Assembly: GCA_002633025.1 (NCBI GenBank)
Contig: NMRB01001996.1
Coordinates: 69,814 to 133,813 of the forward strand
Reading direction: 5' to 3'
Length of the DNA: 64,000 nucleotides
Source of the DNA: Notospermus geniculatus
Taxonomy: Eukaryota; Nemertea; Pilidiophora; Heteronemertea; Lineidae
The notes beneath the pieces are model-generated. The model was not told the DNA's origin, ran no database searches, and saw only the letters and a list, made by a program, of their open reading frames with translations. This document shows positions 11,282 through 61,339 of this stretch, in pieces. The number at the start of each line of letters is the position of its first letter. The stretch's first letter is position 1. Position numbers and translations under genes: made by a program.

Positions 11282-11965
11282 ACTTCATTTCCATCACGTA
11301 ATGTATTTCAGGAGATGGTTAGTATCACAAATATCGCCTGCTGCAAGAGCGTCTTTAGCACATGACGTTAGACGAATAGGGTTACGGTGTATATTAGACT
11401 TTGAAATTTAACTTTCGTTTCCACTTCGTAGATACATGTACAGGGGCGGATCCAGGGGGGGAGCAGGGGGTGCGCACCCCCCCCTTCCGGGACAGAGTGC
11501 CCTTTTTCGGCATAGGGTGCCTTTTTCGGCAGGGAGTGCCTTCTTCGCCCCCAAACTCCGGGACCTTCGTATGGCCCCGTCCCGCCCCGTCCAGGTCGCT
11601 CTCGCCATGCTCGCCTTTCATCGAGGATGCTATTCACACATGTAGGCTAACGAATTCGAATTTCGGGCTTCAAATTACGGAAATCGATGTGAATCTGAAT
11701 CCATTGTTTGCATAGCATATGATGTATATATGTTTAAATCTAAGTCCCTGAAGAGGCCTGGGCTTTTCCATAGGGTATTGCCCTTTTGGCCCTGTCTGCA
11801 CCCCCCGTAGGCAAAATCCTGGATCCGCCCCTGCATGTACGAATAGAAATGGAAATTTAAAAATTCAAGATGCACCATAACTCTCTCGGTCTTACATGAT
11901 ATACTAAAAGACGCACTGGCAGCAGGGGTATTTGTGGTACCAACCATCTCCTGAAATACATTGCT
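11282..11965. mobile_element. Family C copy with nested hAT-like MITE
   Basis: TTTCAGGAGATGGTTAGTAT on the left and CCAACCATCTCCTGAAATAC on the right are the inner arms; the outer ends are lost on the right. A left-end fragment of the same family lies at 10855-10902. An unrelated element is inserted at 11442-11832. Confidence 0.75.
11442..11832. mobile_element. hAT-like MITE (AGGGGCGGATCCAGG ends)
   Basis: Perfect 15-bp inverted ends AGGGGCGGATCCAGG and CCTGGATCCGCCCCT. The flanks ACATGTAC and GCATGTAC match at 7 of 8 bases, fitting the 8-bp target duplication of hAT elements. It contains CCCCCCC-rich arms. Open frames here are shadows of the inverted repeats. Confidence 0.82.
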
Positions 11966-12240
11966 CCGAACTTATAAAGGATGTCTATCTCTTAGACAAG
12001 TCTAACTCGCCAAGAGAAGTCTAAATCAGTCATCTTGCTTGAACTGCGATTACAGAAGCTTAGACCTACATGTTTTGATCGCGCGTCGGACGCCGATGGT
12101 CGTGCGTCGAAGTATGAACGAGGCAATGGCGGTCTCAAATACGTCTCAGCCTTATTCGTCTGTACGCGCCTAGCTTTAAGGTTCCCTGGCCTTGACTCGC
12201 ATTACACTCTTAAAAAATTCTTGTCACCGCAACTTGTCTG

Positions 12241-12990
12241 CGAATATTGACGAGATGCTTTAGTCAGTCTGACGAGTTACGTCATTCATGACACGATTTA
12301 CTTGTCATGGCGAGTGGCACATCTCTAGGGGTTATGTCCATTAGTTTGTATGTTTCAAAGGTCGTAGGTTCGAATCCCGTCGTAGGATCTGAAATTAGGT
12401 AGGGTTTTTTCTGTCATATGTACCTGTTGTTAGTACTTGTAACTACCGTAAAACAGTCTCTTGGCGCATAATTTTTAATTTTTATTCAGCCTGAATGACA
12501 AAATGTATTTGTTTCAATGATAAGATGTCTTTATCCGAGGATGACAAATTGAAACCCTGTCAATTTAAGCATATGGCTGAGAACGAGTTCCAGCTTGTCA
12601 GTACGACGAGAATTTTTTTAGGGTGTATAACCCACAAACTGTTTCAGGCGATAGTCTTTGTGACTCACCCTGTAAACGACCAAGTCGTTCTTTGATCCTA
12701 TCATCCTTTAGCAGAACGTGTATCTCCCCAATTGCCATCTGATAGCCCGAAGCAGAGACGGAGAAGATCGGAGGATATATCAGTAGGCGACGATCTATTT
12801 CTCCCTCATTAGGGATCTGCTCAAGGCTGGCGATGTGTTCGTATCTACACCGACACTGTGATATGACAAATGGTTTTCTTTGATCATCCTGGCTTTATTG
12901 GCGGCAATTTTCCTCTAACTGGGTATACAAATTAATTCCTCTTTTGGAGGAAGAGTTCACTGGTCTGATAATGTAAAATACGTTAAGGCC
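12241..12990. other. No recognised gene
   Basis: Contains a possible B-box-like GGTTCGAATCCCGTCGTAGG at 12367, which may be a SINE remnant; the short + frame at 12495 shows no recognisable motif. Confidence 0.4.
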
Positions 12991-13100
12991 GGTGTAATGT
13001 TTTTCAGTGTGGCCATTTTTCTGTGTGACTTCCACTGTTCGGAACACACTGGGGAACGGACTCGCTGTTACACCGGTTCACACCAAAACCGGTGTAACGT
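12991..13100. mobile_element. Family B MITE fragments
   Basis: GGTGTAATGTTTTTCAGTGT starts a copy ending near GCTGTTACACCGG; a second partial GGTGTAACGTTTAGCGG follows at 13089. Further family remnants are at 13326-13415 (GCGTTTCCCAAACTATGAGG, GATGTTACACCGG). Confidence 0.65.
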
Positions 13101-13430
13101 TTAGCGGAGCAAGTCAAATTTCCCTCAGATTCTTTCTTTCTTCATTGTTCACATGCATTTCATGGGCTCAGCCATGTTTGGTGACGTCAGATCTACCTTT
13201 GGCTAATCAGATTCGGATGCTTAGATCTGGACACTCGCCACCTAGCGGTAACGAAAGTTGTAGTCTTTTCTACCAGATTCGCCTGTGTAACTAGCGCGAG
13301 ATGATGGTGAAGCTAGACTATATGGGACAGAGGGAAACGTGTCAATCTATCTGCCAGCGTTTCCCAAACTATGAGGGAAACCTGACATACAGAAACCTCG
13401 CAGATGTTACACCGGATTCAGGTGTACCAG

Positions 13431-14206
13431 TGGAAAAGGTCCTGGGGATGTAAGTCCGGGACACAATAGCCTGCTATTGTATGGCTATATTCGAATGGTC
13501 GTGGCCTCTACAGTCATATATCTTAATCCCTGCTTTGAAACCCGACTTTGATTCCAGGGGGGCTAAGTCCCTGTCACACCAGACCCAACCGAACTGGCTC
13601 GAGGCGCGTTCGCACTGCAGTCTCGGACCCGTTGGGGTACACTCGTCCCCAGTGGCCTCGAGCTTAATACTAGTTATACGCTCTCAACCACTGGCACAGA
13701 TGGACCCGAATCATGTTTCTGAACACTAGATGGCGCGAAATGTCATCCACCAATCAGCGACCAGTATTTCACGCAACTAGGGGAAAACATGAAACATTTT
13801 CTTATTGGTCGATTTGGTCACGTGAGAAGTATCGTGGCATATTCCGGACTTTTCGTGTGATTTTGCCCCACGTTTTAGAATACATTCACTGCGAAATGAA
13901 AAGTTAACATACTAAACGTCACATACGACCCGATGTGGGACAATGCAGCGGTGTAAGTACTTCGCCTTCACCATTCTTTCATGTCTTTGGATTGCCGTGA
14001 TTGCGTCCATAGAAACAACACCGCCTAAGGTTGTTTGAAAGGTGATCGGTCATTGGCTGGTTGATCCCGCGCTTTAGTGTTCAGAAACGGACTTTGGCAC
14101 CAAATGTTTCAGTGGTTGAGGGTGACAGCTTCGAGCGGAGGCCGAGACCACTGAATTATTGAGTGTACCGTTGGGGAGGAAAAGAGTCACTTGGAGAAGC
14201 TAATAC
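13431..14206. other. No recognised gene; part of a diverged foldback
   Basis: CACTAGATGGCGCGAAATG and AAGTCCCTGTCACACCAGAC occur here. The latter resembles the shared head described under findings. Nothing coding seen. Confidence 0.4.
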
Positions 14207-14604
14207 GGAGGTGTCGCAAATCCGACCAAACACGAAGTACCAAATACGAAATTCAGCTTATCATTTGCAGGACCTAATGTATTTGTGGAGATGGTTGCTA
14301 CCACAAATGTCTCTGCTGCCAGTGTGTCTTTTAGTACATGTATATCATGTAAGACCGACCGATTTATGGTGCGTCATGAATTTTTAAATTTCCATTTCGT
14401 ATGTACTTAGTGGAAATTAAAGATATTTCAAAGTTTAATATACACCTTAACTCTATTCGGTCTAACGTCATGCGCTAAAAGACGCTCTTGCACTAGGCGA
14501 TATTTGTGGTACCAACCATCTCGTTAAATACATTACGTCATGCAAATGAAGTCCAGTTTCGTATTTCGTACTTTGTGTTTCGTCAGATTTGCGAAACCTC
14601 GCTA
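14207..14604. mobile_element. Family C foldback, copy 3
   Basis: GGAGGTGTCGCAAATCCGAC at the left and GTCAGATTTGCGAAACCTCG at the right, with inner arms around GATGGTTGCTACC and GGTACCAACCATC. Confidence 0.82.
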
Positions 14605-14636
14605 TTTCCCCGTGTCGAACGAAAGACGAACAGACT

Positions 14637-14758
14637 CTAAAAACCAGGATGTTGTATAAAGATGTAGGCCTAACACTTAATGATCGAAGAACGTGTTTGA
14701 TGAACAACATCCCATTGATTAGGGCATATTCGTTCACAAATAGGCCTACAACTTTCAT
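14637..14758. repeat. Family I repeat between two family C copies
   Basis: Starts CTAAAAACCAGGATGTTGTA; contains GTGTTTGATGAACAACATCC. The family recurs at 21302, 21655, 27450, 32568 and 38118. Confidence 0.7.
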
Positions 14759-14760
14759 TA

Positions 14761-15154
14761 GGGAATTTTCGCAAATCTGACGAAAAAGGAAGTACGAAAT
14801 ACGAAATTGGACGTCATATCCATGACGTAATGTATTTCAGGAAATGGTTGGTACCACAAATGTCCCTCCTGCCAGTGCGTCTTTTAGCATGCCATGTAAG
14901 ACCGAGAGAGTTATGGCGCATCTTGAATTTTTAATTTTCCTATTCGTGTCAACGAAGTGGAAACGAAAGATAAATTTCAAAGTTTAATATACACCGTACC
15001 TCTGTCATTCTAACGTCATACGCTAAAAGACGCTTTTGCAGCAGGCGATATTTGCGTGTGGTACCAGCCATTTCCTGAAATACATTACGTCATGGATATG
15101 ACGTCCAATTTCGTATTTCGTACTTCGTTTTTCGTCAGATTTGCGAAAACTCCC
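14761..15154. mobile_element. Family C foldback, copy 4
   Basis: GGGAATTTTCGCAAATCTGA and TCAGATTTGCGAAAACTCCC with TA on both sides. Nearly full palindrome of 394 bp. Confidence 0.87.
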
Positions 15155-15189
15155 TATTATGGAAATAATGAAAAGCGACATCACGAAAT

Positions 15190-15365
15190 TACACAGTAGC
15201 TGTAGTTCCACCTGTCGAAAACCCCGTGTCAAACACGGGTTTCTTGCGCGTACACCTATTTTTTGCCGTGTCTAATAGACACGGCGAGCTCGCCGCCATG
15301 CAATGTATTGAAAAGCCCGGGGAAGACACGGGTCTAAAAAACCCGGGGATTTCGGATAGGTGGAA
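15190..15365. repeat. CCCGTGTC/GACACGGG word cluster
   Basis: ACCCCGTGTCAAACACGGGT, CCGTGTCTAATAGACACGGC, GACACGGGTC and ACCCGGGG recur in 170 bp. The flanks CCACCTGTCGAAAACCCCG and GGATTTCGGATAGGTGG pair as ends. Confidence 0.7.
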
Positions 15366-16142
15366 GTAGGCCTACTGCTTATGTAGGCCGACGCTCAAAA
15401 CCGCGGCTGTTGGCGAAGGACGCCATCTTTTTGGCGAAGGACACACCTTGGAGGAAACTCCTGCAAGGACACAGCCATGACGCGGATCCTCCGGACATTG
15501 GCGGTCCGAGGAAAACGATTTCGTGGTCATGGTGGTTTCCACGAAGAGAGGAAAAAACGGCAGAACGCCTAGTATAAAACTAACGTTGCTGATTCTCTCA
15601 GTTAGGCCTACCGATACGGCGATGGTGGCGCCGGCTGACGAGAAAAAGTCGCAATACCGAACTCCTTTCAGCTCCGTCCTGTCATCGACAGTTGGTTGGT
15701 TGAATTCACATAGATCAGATTGAAGGACACCTTGTCGATTATCATTGGTTTTAGTGGCGTATCCATCGATAACATACTTCAGCTCGGCCAAGCAGGAACA
15801 ATACACCTTATAATCGACCAACGCTCATCCAAAATGCGATGTCGAAATCTCCGATATGTACCTGCCACTGTTCACGGCTGATTTGGCGGTGACTAAATGT
15901 GTAATATCTTAATTTCGGGTCAGTGGATCATATAATGATGAGCCTAACTTGTTATCCACAGAAAAAAAACTAAACTTGTGCAGGGAATTTGATCAATGAA
16001 GAATCTGATGAATCGTCCTACATGTACTCTCTGTGGAAATTCTGAACACCTCCTTTAAAGTGCCACTGTGTGCATTAGGTATGCCTCAGTGTCCCTCCCT
16101 TGGCGGCGGAATCGGGAAGCAACGTGATAGGACTGGTGTCCT

Positions 16143-16565
16143 CAATCTCGTACCCAGAGGTTCGTTACGCTCGGGCCGAGGTTGTCGGTCGCTACACGAA
16201 TCTCTGGAGACGGCTGTCCATTTCACGCCTCACGTGTGATTTGTGGCGTCGTGCAATTTAAGACCGAATTTTAACCGCAGATGCACTTAAATGACTTGAG
16301 TATAAAATGTTACACATAAAATGTCCTTAGGAAGGTTTTTATGAGGGATCTGTTGTATTTATTGAGGAAAATCCACAACACTACTTGGCGCACTGATGTG
16401 TATAAACTTGGAGCGAAGCGGTCAAAAATTAGCATATACGTATTCATGCGCCGTGTGCAACGAACTTGCCTGGGGGAACCCGAAGTAGTCCGTAGCCGTC
16501 TCCAGAGATTAGTGTAGCGACCTGCAACCTCGGTCGAGCGTAACTAATCTCTGGGTACGAGATTG
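16143..16565. mobile_element. Mutator-like TIR element, copy 1
   Basis: Ends CAATCTCGTACCCAGAG and CTCTGGGTACGAGATTG with arms of about 70 bp (through CTCTGGAGACGGCT). Flanked by CTGGTGTCCT and CTGGCGTCCT, a 10-bp target duplication with one mismatch. Long inverted ends plus a 9-10 bp duplication fit Mutator-like elements. No transposase. Confidence 0.82.
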
Positions 16566-16575
16566 CTGGCGTCCT

Positions 16576-17220
16576 GTCGGACCCATACATGGGTGTGTTT
16601 CAAAAAGTGTTCCGTCCGACACCAGAAAATTTGCACCATTCTTTTGTCTGCTGGTTAAAGGCCGTTTCTTGAAACTCTAAAATACTCATGTCAGATCTAG
16701 GTATCATGAATCTCTAATTGCACTGCAAACTAATTGATCTACATGTACATGTATTAACCCGTTAAAGTCTGACAGCAGAAAGTAGTTTTGGTGTCGGACG
16801 GAACGATAGATTTTGCTGGTAAGCTCAATATTTTTTGATACCCTCCTTCAAATGAGTGTACACTGTCAATCCCAGATGGAAAAACTATAGTTAAAGGTCT
16901 ATATTATCAAATACTACATTTGATTTTTGGAAAATCAATGGCACAAATCTTTGTGATCATTTGAAAGCTAAATTTTGTCCCATTTTCTTGGGTGACCAAT
17001 TTTGAAACACACCCACATTAGGCCTATGCCTTAAAGGGACCATACAGGCAACCTCCTCTTAGGCATTTTGATGTGCACATTAAACCGGTCGGTTGGCATG
17101 AGAATCTAACTCTGACGTGTGTTGCGAGTAAAATATACTAAACATCAACACTTTAACCATAATCCCTAGGTTGTCAGTTGCTGGCGCCTCCTGTGATGAA
17201 GTGACCGCACTGATATGAGC
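16576..17220. other. No recognised gene
   Basis: TGTTTCAAAAAGTGTTCCGT with GTGTCGGACGGAACGATA suggests a diverged inverted repeat (about 16590-17015, ending TTTTGAAACACACCCAC). No exon motif. Confidence 0.45.
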
Positions 17221-17959
17221 CTAAAGCCATTCTCACACGTGCGACAGTTGGCCTGCGTTTAATTGCGATAGAAAATCGCAGATGTACTGTCGCCAATTAA
17301 CGCAAACTATCGCAGACCTTGCGATAATATTGCAGGCAATCGCGTAGTGAAATTTTGGAAATGTTCAAAAAATTTAGCCTTGTCGCAACTTATCGCAAAG
17401 CAACCGCAGATTGTCGCAAAATATCGCACAATGTCGCAAGAAATCGTTTATCACCCCAAATTATCGCTGTCGACTGAAGAGGCTGCAGACAGAAAACCCG
17501 TATTGTCGCAAGATTGTCGCAGCTATAATCGCAGATTGTCGCAAACAACCGCAAGTGAATGCCAAAAAACGCTGATTATCGTTAAAGCCTCACAGTATTG
17601 AATTTTACGGTATTTTCAAAGTGATAGGAGACTGCAGGTAGAGGTCTCATAGCCTCGTGAAAATCCCCAAAATGCTTGCATGATACGTACAGTACTTAAA
17701 AAATCAATGCTTAGTTTTCAGCACGGCATCGAAAAAAGAGCAGGCAGAGCTCTCATGTATCCACATAGACCATAGTACATTTTACACTACACTAACGTCG
17801 GAGGACGTAAGCAATTTCTGAATTCAATACAGTGCGGCTTTAAGTTTACGACAATTCTGCGATACGTCTGCGATTGTTTGCGTAACGTAGAAAAATACAA
17901 TCGCACGCAAATTGTCGCACGTGTGAGAGCGGCTTAATAGCTAGCTGCCTATAAGGTCC
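17221..17959. repeat. Family M foldback element, left copy (GTCGCA-word repeat)
   Basis: The left end AAGCCATTCTCACACGTGCG and right end GTCGCACGTGTGAGAGCGGC are inverted partners. The interior carries the words TGTCGCA and ATCGCA more than ten times. 17399-17959 recurs almost unchanged at 20281-20840, including about 20 bp beyond the right end, which shows that a segment was duplicated rather than the element inserted twice. Confidence 0.8.
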
Positions 17960-20280
17960 ATTTAGTCAAACTGCCCCACCGATGCCAAATCTGTTTCGAA
18001 GTCGATTGATCAGGATATCATGGTCAATGGTGTCGAAAGCCGCAGACAAGTCAAGCATAACCAACAGAACATCATGATGCTTCTCAAGAGCGAGCATGAC
18101 GTCATTCAGCACTCGGAGGAGCGCCGTTTCCGTACTATGCCCCTCTCGATAAGCCGACTGGAACTTTCCGTACAAAGAGTTGTCAATGAAATAGGAGTTC
18201 AGCTGCAGGAAGGCACATTTTTCCAGAAATTTGTCCAAGAAAAGACAGTTAGACACAGGGCGGTAATTCTTTAAAACATTTACATCTAAGCCAAGAGCTT
18301 TTATCAAAGGGCGCACTATGGCAATCTTGCAATCCTCTGGAAAAACCCCAGAGGCAAACGATGAATTCACCACGCGCTGTAGCACCGGGGCTAACAGATC
18401 GATGTTATCTTTAAGAAACTGAGTCGGAATGGGATCAATTGAACAAGATTTCGTTGGCATGTTACGTACCACAGTTATAACATCGTCAAGCGTTAATGGA
18501 CTGAAAGCCGAAAATTGGCACTGTGACTGGGGAATATCTTCAACAACCAAAACATCATCATCGAATTTCTTACGAATGTCAACAATTTTCTGAGTGAAAA
18601 AGTCCGCAAAAGCATTCGGTAATTTTGAAAGTTCAAGGTCAGGTAATAAATTGGCAGATGCTTTCTTTGTACCGGAAATTTTGTCAATGAGTAACCAAAA
18701 AGTTCTCTAGTATCAGCATTTTCAATAGCAGTTCTATGAAACTCAGACTTCGCTTCATCGCATAGTTTGTTATAAGCCGCACGCGCCGCGGTGAACCTCT
18801 GGCGATCAACCTCAAGGCGCGACTTCAGCCAATGTTTCTCCAAACCACGCAATAATCGACGCTCTTCCAATAAATCTCCGGTGAACCATTCCGCCCTGGG
18901 CTTATCCAGCATAGTCCGGATTAACTTCGGCGCATGTTGGTCAATCACTGAACTCAGTGAGCTATTGTAGAACCGGGTCAGTGCGTTCACATCGGTGATC
19001 GAGTCAGGAATTGTTAGAGCAGCTGACAAAGAGTCTCTGAATGCTGTCTGGTCAATAGCCGAAAGTTTGCGATGTTCTCTCTGAATTTTGACAGGCTTAG
19101 GTCGATGAATAACTGAGGTACAATGGATGGCGGCATGGTCTGACGGCATGGTTCTGTCAATGGCGAAGTTGGCAAGCCATGACTCAGCTGTTCGCGTCAG
19201 AACTAAGTCCAAGGTGTGACCTCCACCATCGGGGCCATGCGTTGGTCCAACAACGTGTTGCGTCAAAGTCCAAACGTGTCAATGAGATCCAGGAATTTCT
19301 GGGTATCACGACTTGTGACGTCATCCACATGAACATTGAAATCTCCTGCAATCATGAGATATCCAGGGGTCAATAGCAGGGATTCTAGGAAAGTACCAAA
19401 CTCGGAGATGAAGTAACTCCGTGTGTACTTGTGCTGATCAGAGTAACCAGGGTAGTAAATCAGTACGACATGCAGTATTGTACTTCCGACATGTATGTTT
19501 ACATCCATGACCTCGAAGGATTTAAATCCTTCGCACCGTTTTTTGACAACTTTCAGGTTAGATCGGACAAGTATCGCCAAACCGCCTCCCTTCCGACGAG
19601 CTCGCGGAACGTGGTGAGCGGTGAATCCAGAAATTGACGAGGCAAAATCCGCATCCACTAGGGCCCCGTTCTTGTCAGTAATCCACGATTCAGAGATCAT
19701 AAACACATCAGTCTGGTTTGACACAATAGACGAACATAACGCACCGATTTTACCGTCCATTGAATGTGCGTTCCATAGCGAGAAATTCAGGCATTGATCT
19801 AAACTATAGCTGGAAAGGCATTGAATATTTACGAGTGTAGGAATCGGTATCAGTTTGGGCAGATTTGTACGTGGGAAAACGTCAACTACCGTGGGAATTT
19901 GTCGTTGTGAGTTTCTAAAACCTCCTCGCTTACCACGTTTCCTCTTTCTTCGCGTTCTAGTCCCAATCAAGGTGTAATATAGCTCATTTAGTCCTTCAGG
20001 AGGCCTAGTAGAAAGCGCCGAGTCACGAAATTGTAGAAGTTCCTGGCGGCCATATTGAATTTTCATGATTTGAACTTCAACCAGAATTTCAAGCGACAAA
20101 AACTCACAAACTGCCGTCAAAAATATCACTCCAACAATCCACAACTGATCTTGCATCACTATAACACTAAATGAGATAAAAAGAATTGACGATAAAAAAT
20201 CCTTTGAGGTAAAAAAAAAGTTAATTTTGACTAGAGAATTTGAAAGTCAGGTGTCAGCTTTGACAGCGCCACCACCACAC
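17960..20280 (-). mobile_element. Broken non-LTR retrotransposon (CR1/L2/Jockey-like), endonuclease and partial reverse transcriptase
   Basis: Minus-strand ORF2 remnant in three frames. 20159-19263 carries an APE-type endonuclease (L-W-N-A-H-S, then I-S-E-S-W-I, then AGDFNVHVDD). 19266-18493 continues with the S-D-H-A-A-I-H end motif. 18550-17966 carries the reverse transcriptase start (SCSIDPIPTQFLK, KNYRPVSN, then LLVMLDLSAAFDTIDHD, motif A). Frameshifts lie near 19265 and 18700. The element stops after L-R-N-R-F-G-I, before the F-A-D-D box, so the 3' half of the RT and the 3' UTR are missing. It lies exactly between two direct repeats. Not active. Confidence 0.9.
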
Positions 20281-20840
20281 AAGCAACCGCAGATTGTCGC
20301 AAAATGTCGCAAGAAATCGTTTATAACCCCAAATTATCGCTGTCGACTGAAGAGGCTGCAGACAGAAAACCCGTATTGTCGCAAGATTGGCGCAGTTATA
20401 ATCGCAGATTGTCGCAAACAACAGCAAGTGAATGCCAAAAAACGCTGATGATCGTTAAAGCTTCACAGTATTGAATTTTACGGTATTTTCAAAGTGATAG
20501 GAGACTGCAGGTAGAGGACTCATAGCCTCGTGAAGATCCCCAAAATGCTTGCATGATACGTACAGTAGGCCTACTTAAAAAATCAATGCTTAGTTTTCAG
20601 CACGGCATCGAAAAAACAGCAGGCAGAGCTCTCATGTATCCACATAGACCATAGTACATTTTACACTACACTAACGTCTCGGAGGACATAAGCAATTCCT
20701 GAATTCAATACAGTGCGGCTTTAAGTTTACGACAATTCTGCGATAGGTCTGCGATTGTTTGCGTAACGTAGAAAAATACAATCGCACGCAAATCGTCGCA
20801 CGTGTGAGAGCGGCTTAATAGCTAGCTGCCTATAGGGTCC
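20281..20840. repeat. Family M, right direct-repeat copy (left end missing)
   Basis: Near-identical direct repeat of 17399-17959, with a short deletion in the CGCACAATGT area and a 7-bp insertion around 20570. It lacks the first 170 bp of the left copy. It begins directly at the LINE border and ends about 108 bp before cyclase exon A. Confidence 0.85.
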
Positions 20841-20947
20841 CTTCACGAATCACAACGATCTTTTTACTTACAGCAATCGACAAAACGGTATATTGCCAAT
20901 TTCACAGCTAATATTTTTTTCAAAAGTACATCTTTTTCTCTTTCCAG

Positions 20948-59349
<38,402 letters not shown>

Positions 59350-59407
59350 CAACTGGATTTATGGTATATACATGTAGGCCTAATAGTAAATCCTGGGAAT
59401 GTTGTTT

Positions 59408-59900
59408 CCACGACATACATGTACTGGCGTAAAGCGAAGGAGTTGTAGTTTTAAATCAAATAAGTAGTCATTCTCTGACCCATCTTCGATAATTGAAGGC
59501 CGATCTGCTCACCACTACGTTACATCGCACATCACCCTTCGAGAAATAGACCGGTCCACGGCGTATCCGCTGCCTCTCGAAAAGGAGGCCAATCAGAACC
59601 GGTGTTGTAAAATTTGAATCGTGGTACAAATAGTGGTAGCCGAAGACCCGATATAAAGTGCAATATGATTGGTCGACCGGTAAATTTGGCATCGTGCCAA
59701 GATACGCCGCGGACCGGTCTATTTCTCGAAGGGTGATGTGCGATGTAACGCAGTTGTGAGCAGATCGGTCTTCGATTATCGAAGATGTCTCTGACCGGTG
59801 AAGCGAATGCGACCAGCCTGGGTACTATCTGCCTGGAAGATAAACAGTCAACTAGTACAACGTCAACATCATGACAACTGGATTTATGGTATATAATAGT
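59408..59900 (+). pseudogene. Duplicated copy of the cyclase C-terminal codons, split by a MITE
   Basis: 59408-59481 plus 59787-59900 repeat the coding end and first 3' flank of exon O (59199-59390) with a period of about 209 bp. It keeps the string from CTGACCGGTGAAGCG to the equivalent of the stop codon and the following TGGATTTATGG. The copy has a 6-bp insertion and small deletions that break the frame, and a 305-bp foldback (59482-59786) is inserted in it. It lies after the stop codon and is not translated from the main frame. Confidence 0.85.
59482..59786. mobile_element. Foldback MITE with 9-bp target duplication
   Basis: The ends are CATCTTCGATAATTGAAG-type and its near complement CTTCGATTATCGAAGATG. 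Long arms include GAGAAATAGACCGGTCC on the left and its complement on the right. TCTCTGACC flanks both sides, and the empty site is present in the first copy of the tail at about 59265, which supports a true 9-bp target duplication. No coding capacity. Confidence 0.8.
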
Positions 59901-59989
59901 GTTTCCAGGCGAGCGTTGTTTCCAAATTTGTTTGACGGCGCCAAAGCGAAGAACAACAATGTTAGAATGGCGTTGATGAGAGCTACCTA

Positions 59990-60255
59990 GCCCAGGGGAG
60001 CAGGAGAGTTCCGCTCTGGGCTAGCAGAAAAAAAATCTACCTTGTAATCATGTAAATTTTGGCTAAGAATAGCACTGAAATCGCGTCTCAGAGCATTCTA
60101 GATTCCAAAATTTTCTGGGGGACACCCCAGACCCCCCTCCGGAGCACACTTGCTCTTCAGCGTACTGTGAAATTTCAGACCTAGGCTACAGGAGTTCCGC
60201 TTTCACAAAAATGTGCACCTCCCCAGGCTCAGACCAGCGTACGCCCCTGTAGCCG
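59990..60255. repeat. Diverged GC-rich repeat related to 42540-42700
   Basis: Shares CATTCTAGATTCCAAAATTT and TTCTGGGGGACACCCC with the hAT-like copy at 42411 (CTTCTAGATTTCAAAATTTT). The right border GTACGCCCCTGTAG resembles the element end. Confidence 0.5.
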
Positions 60256-60404
60256 TCGATTCGTGTTTTTTGTTCGAACACGAGTTTTGACTGGTTCCCC
60301 TCTTTGCCGCTTCACTCCCGCGGCGCTACTGTCCGTTCTTGTGGTTTGTCACGTGCCCAGAATTGACCAATCAGCGGGGGGTTACATAAAAGTTACGCGT
60401 TTCG

Positions 60405-60534
60405 GGGACATTTTTCGCAAATCCCCCGAAACGCCAACACGAACGTCAATCCTTTTGTTCGGTACTCTCTTCGTAGCATCGAACAATGTGTTTGGCGTTC
60501 GCGTTGGCGTTTCGGGGGCTTTGCGAAAACTCCT
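60405..60534. mobile_element. Family G hairpin, copy 3
   Basis: ATTTTTCGCAAATCCCCCGA and TCGGGGGCTTTGCGAAAACT; interior CGTAGCATCGAACAATGTG as in copy 1. Confidence 0.8.
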
Positions 60535-60596
60535 TAATATCACTCAATGCGGCGAAACTCGTATTGTATAATTGTAGCAGTTGACAAAGCCGAGGG

Positions 60597-60666
60597 TCCT
60601 AGCCCAGGATTCCAACCCGGGACCTCCCGCTTCAAAGTCAAACTCTCTACCGACTGAGCTAAAGGG
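60597..60666 (-). repeat. tRNA-like pseudogene or SINE head
   Basis: On the minus strand: TTTAGCTCAGTCGGTAGAGA (A box), GGTCCCGGGTTGGAATCC (B box). The anticodon stem and acceptor do not pair, so it is not a working tRNA. A family A MITE follows immediately. Confidence 0.55.
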
Positions 60667-60838
60667 AATAGGAGCAGTCAGCCGCGCATATTGCCAACAG
60701 ATGGCAGCAAAGTCCTAGCGGACCAATGTACAGGAAAATCAACGAGATTGCTGCTCGATCAATAATGACTGGGTCCGCTATATGCATTGAATTTGGCCGT
60801 AGTGACACCTATTGGTCAGTTCGCTGACAGCTCCTATT
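60667..60838 (+). mobile_element. Family A MITE, copy 4
   Basis: AATAGGAGCAGTCAGCCGCG to GCTGACAGCTCCTATT, inserted directly at the end of a tRNA-like sequence (60597-60666). Confidence 0.87.
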
Positions 60839-60851
60839 TCCCGGCAGCCCC

Positions 60852-61004
60852 GTGTAACGTCGATCAGTGTTCCCCATATTTCTGTGTTTTTCTTATTGTT
60901 TCCCTCCTGACGGATTAAGCGGCAACTAACCCAACAATAACCATTCTAGGCCGCGTCTATTGTTGGGGAACACTGAGCTACAGAAAAACTCACCTATGTT
61001 ACAC
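60852..61004. mobile_element. Family B MITE, diverged
   Basis: GTGTAACG near the left end, then GTTCCCCATATTTCTGTG; the right end is CTATGTTACACTT. The interior has CTCCTGACGGATTAAGCGGC, the family's CCGTCAGTC segment. Confidence 0.65.
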
Positions 61005-61339
61005 TTGGCTTGTAGGACCGCTGACACTGTTACATAATTGTCGTTTTTTCTGATGATTTCTACGCCTTTTGCTCGTTGTCTCTCTAGTCAAATTCATATG
61101 TGGTGTAAGTGTCTTTGTTTTTCTCTCTAACACGTTCATCTATTTATTATTTCAATACTTGTGTATTATCATATGGAAGAGGGGGCAACTCTCCCCGCAG
61201 TTTCAAACGGCTACCCGCTACGTTACCTGCGCTCTGAAACACTTCAATTGATGTGCTCCTCAAAGTATCACTAATAGATGGCGTTAGCTGTCCGATTCGG
61301 GGAATCCCCGCTGGGAATCTGCCGTGCGACTTGCTGGCT

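Noticed and set aside
11394-11715. Overlapping open frames of 66-104 codons on both strands
   Set aside because: They fall in the inverted arms of a hAT-like MITE; open frames mirror each other and have no motif.
15372-15821. 149-codon minus-strand frame
   Set aside because: No recognisable domain; part of it overlaps a fragment related to family N (GCAATACCGAACTCCTTTC), so it is probably chance.
17399-20840. Interpreting the 0.56-kb direct repeats as LTRs of an LTR retrotransposon
   Set aside because: The enclosed protein is an APE-endonuclease LINE ORF on the minus strand with no gag, protease or integrase, and the repeats are pieces of a TIR element plus its flank.
1-20947. Search for upstream ectodomain exons of the cyclase
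   Set aside because: No + strand segment with the expected GPxC, Cys-loop or YSRC-like motifs and matching phase was found, so none is called.
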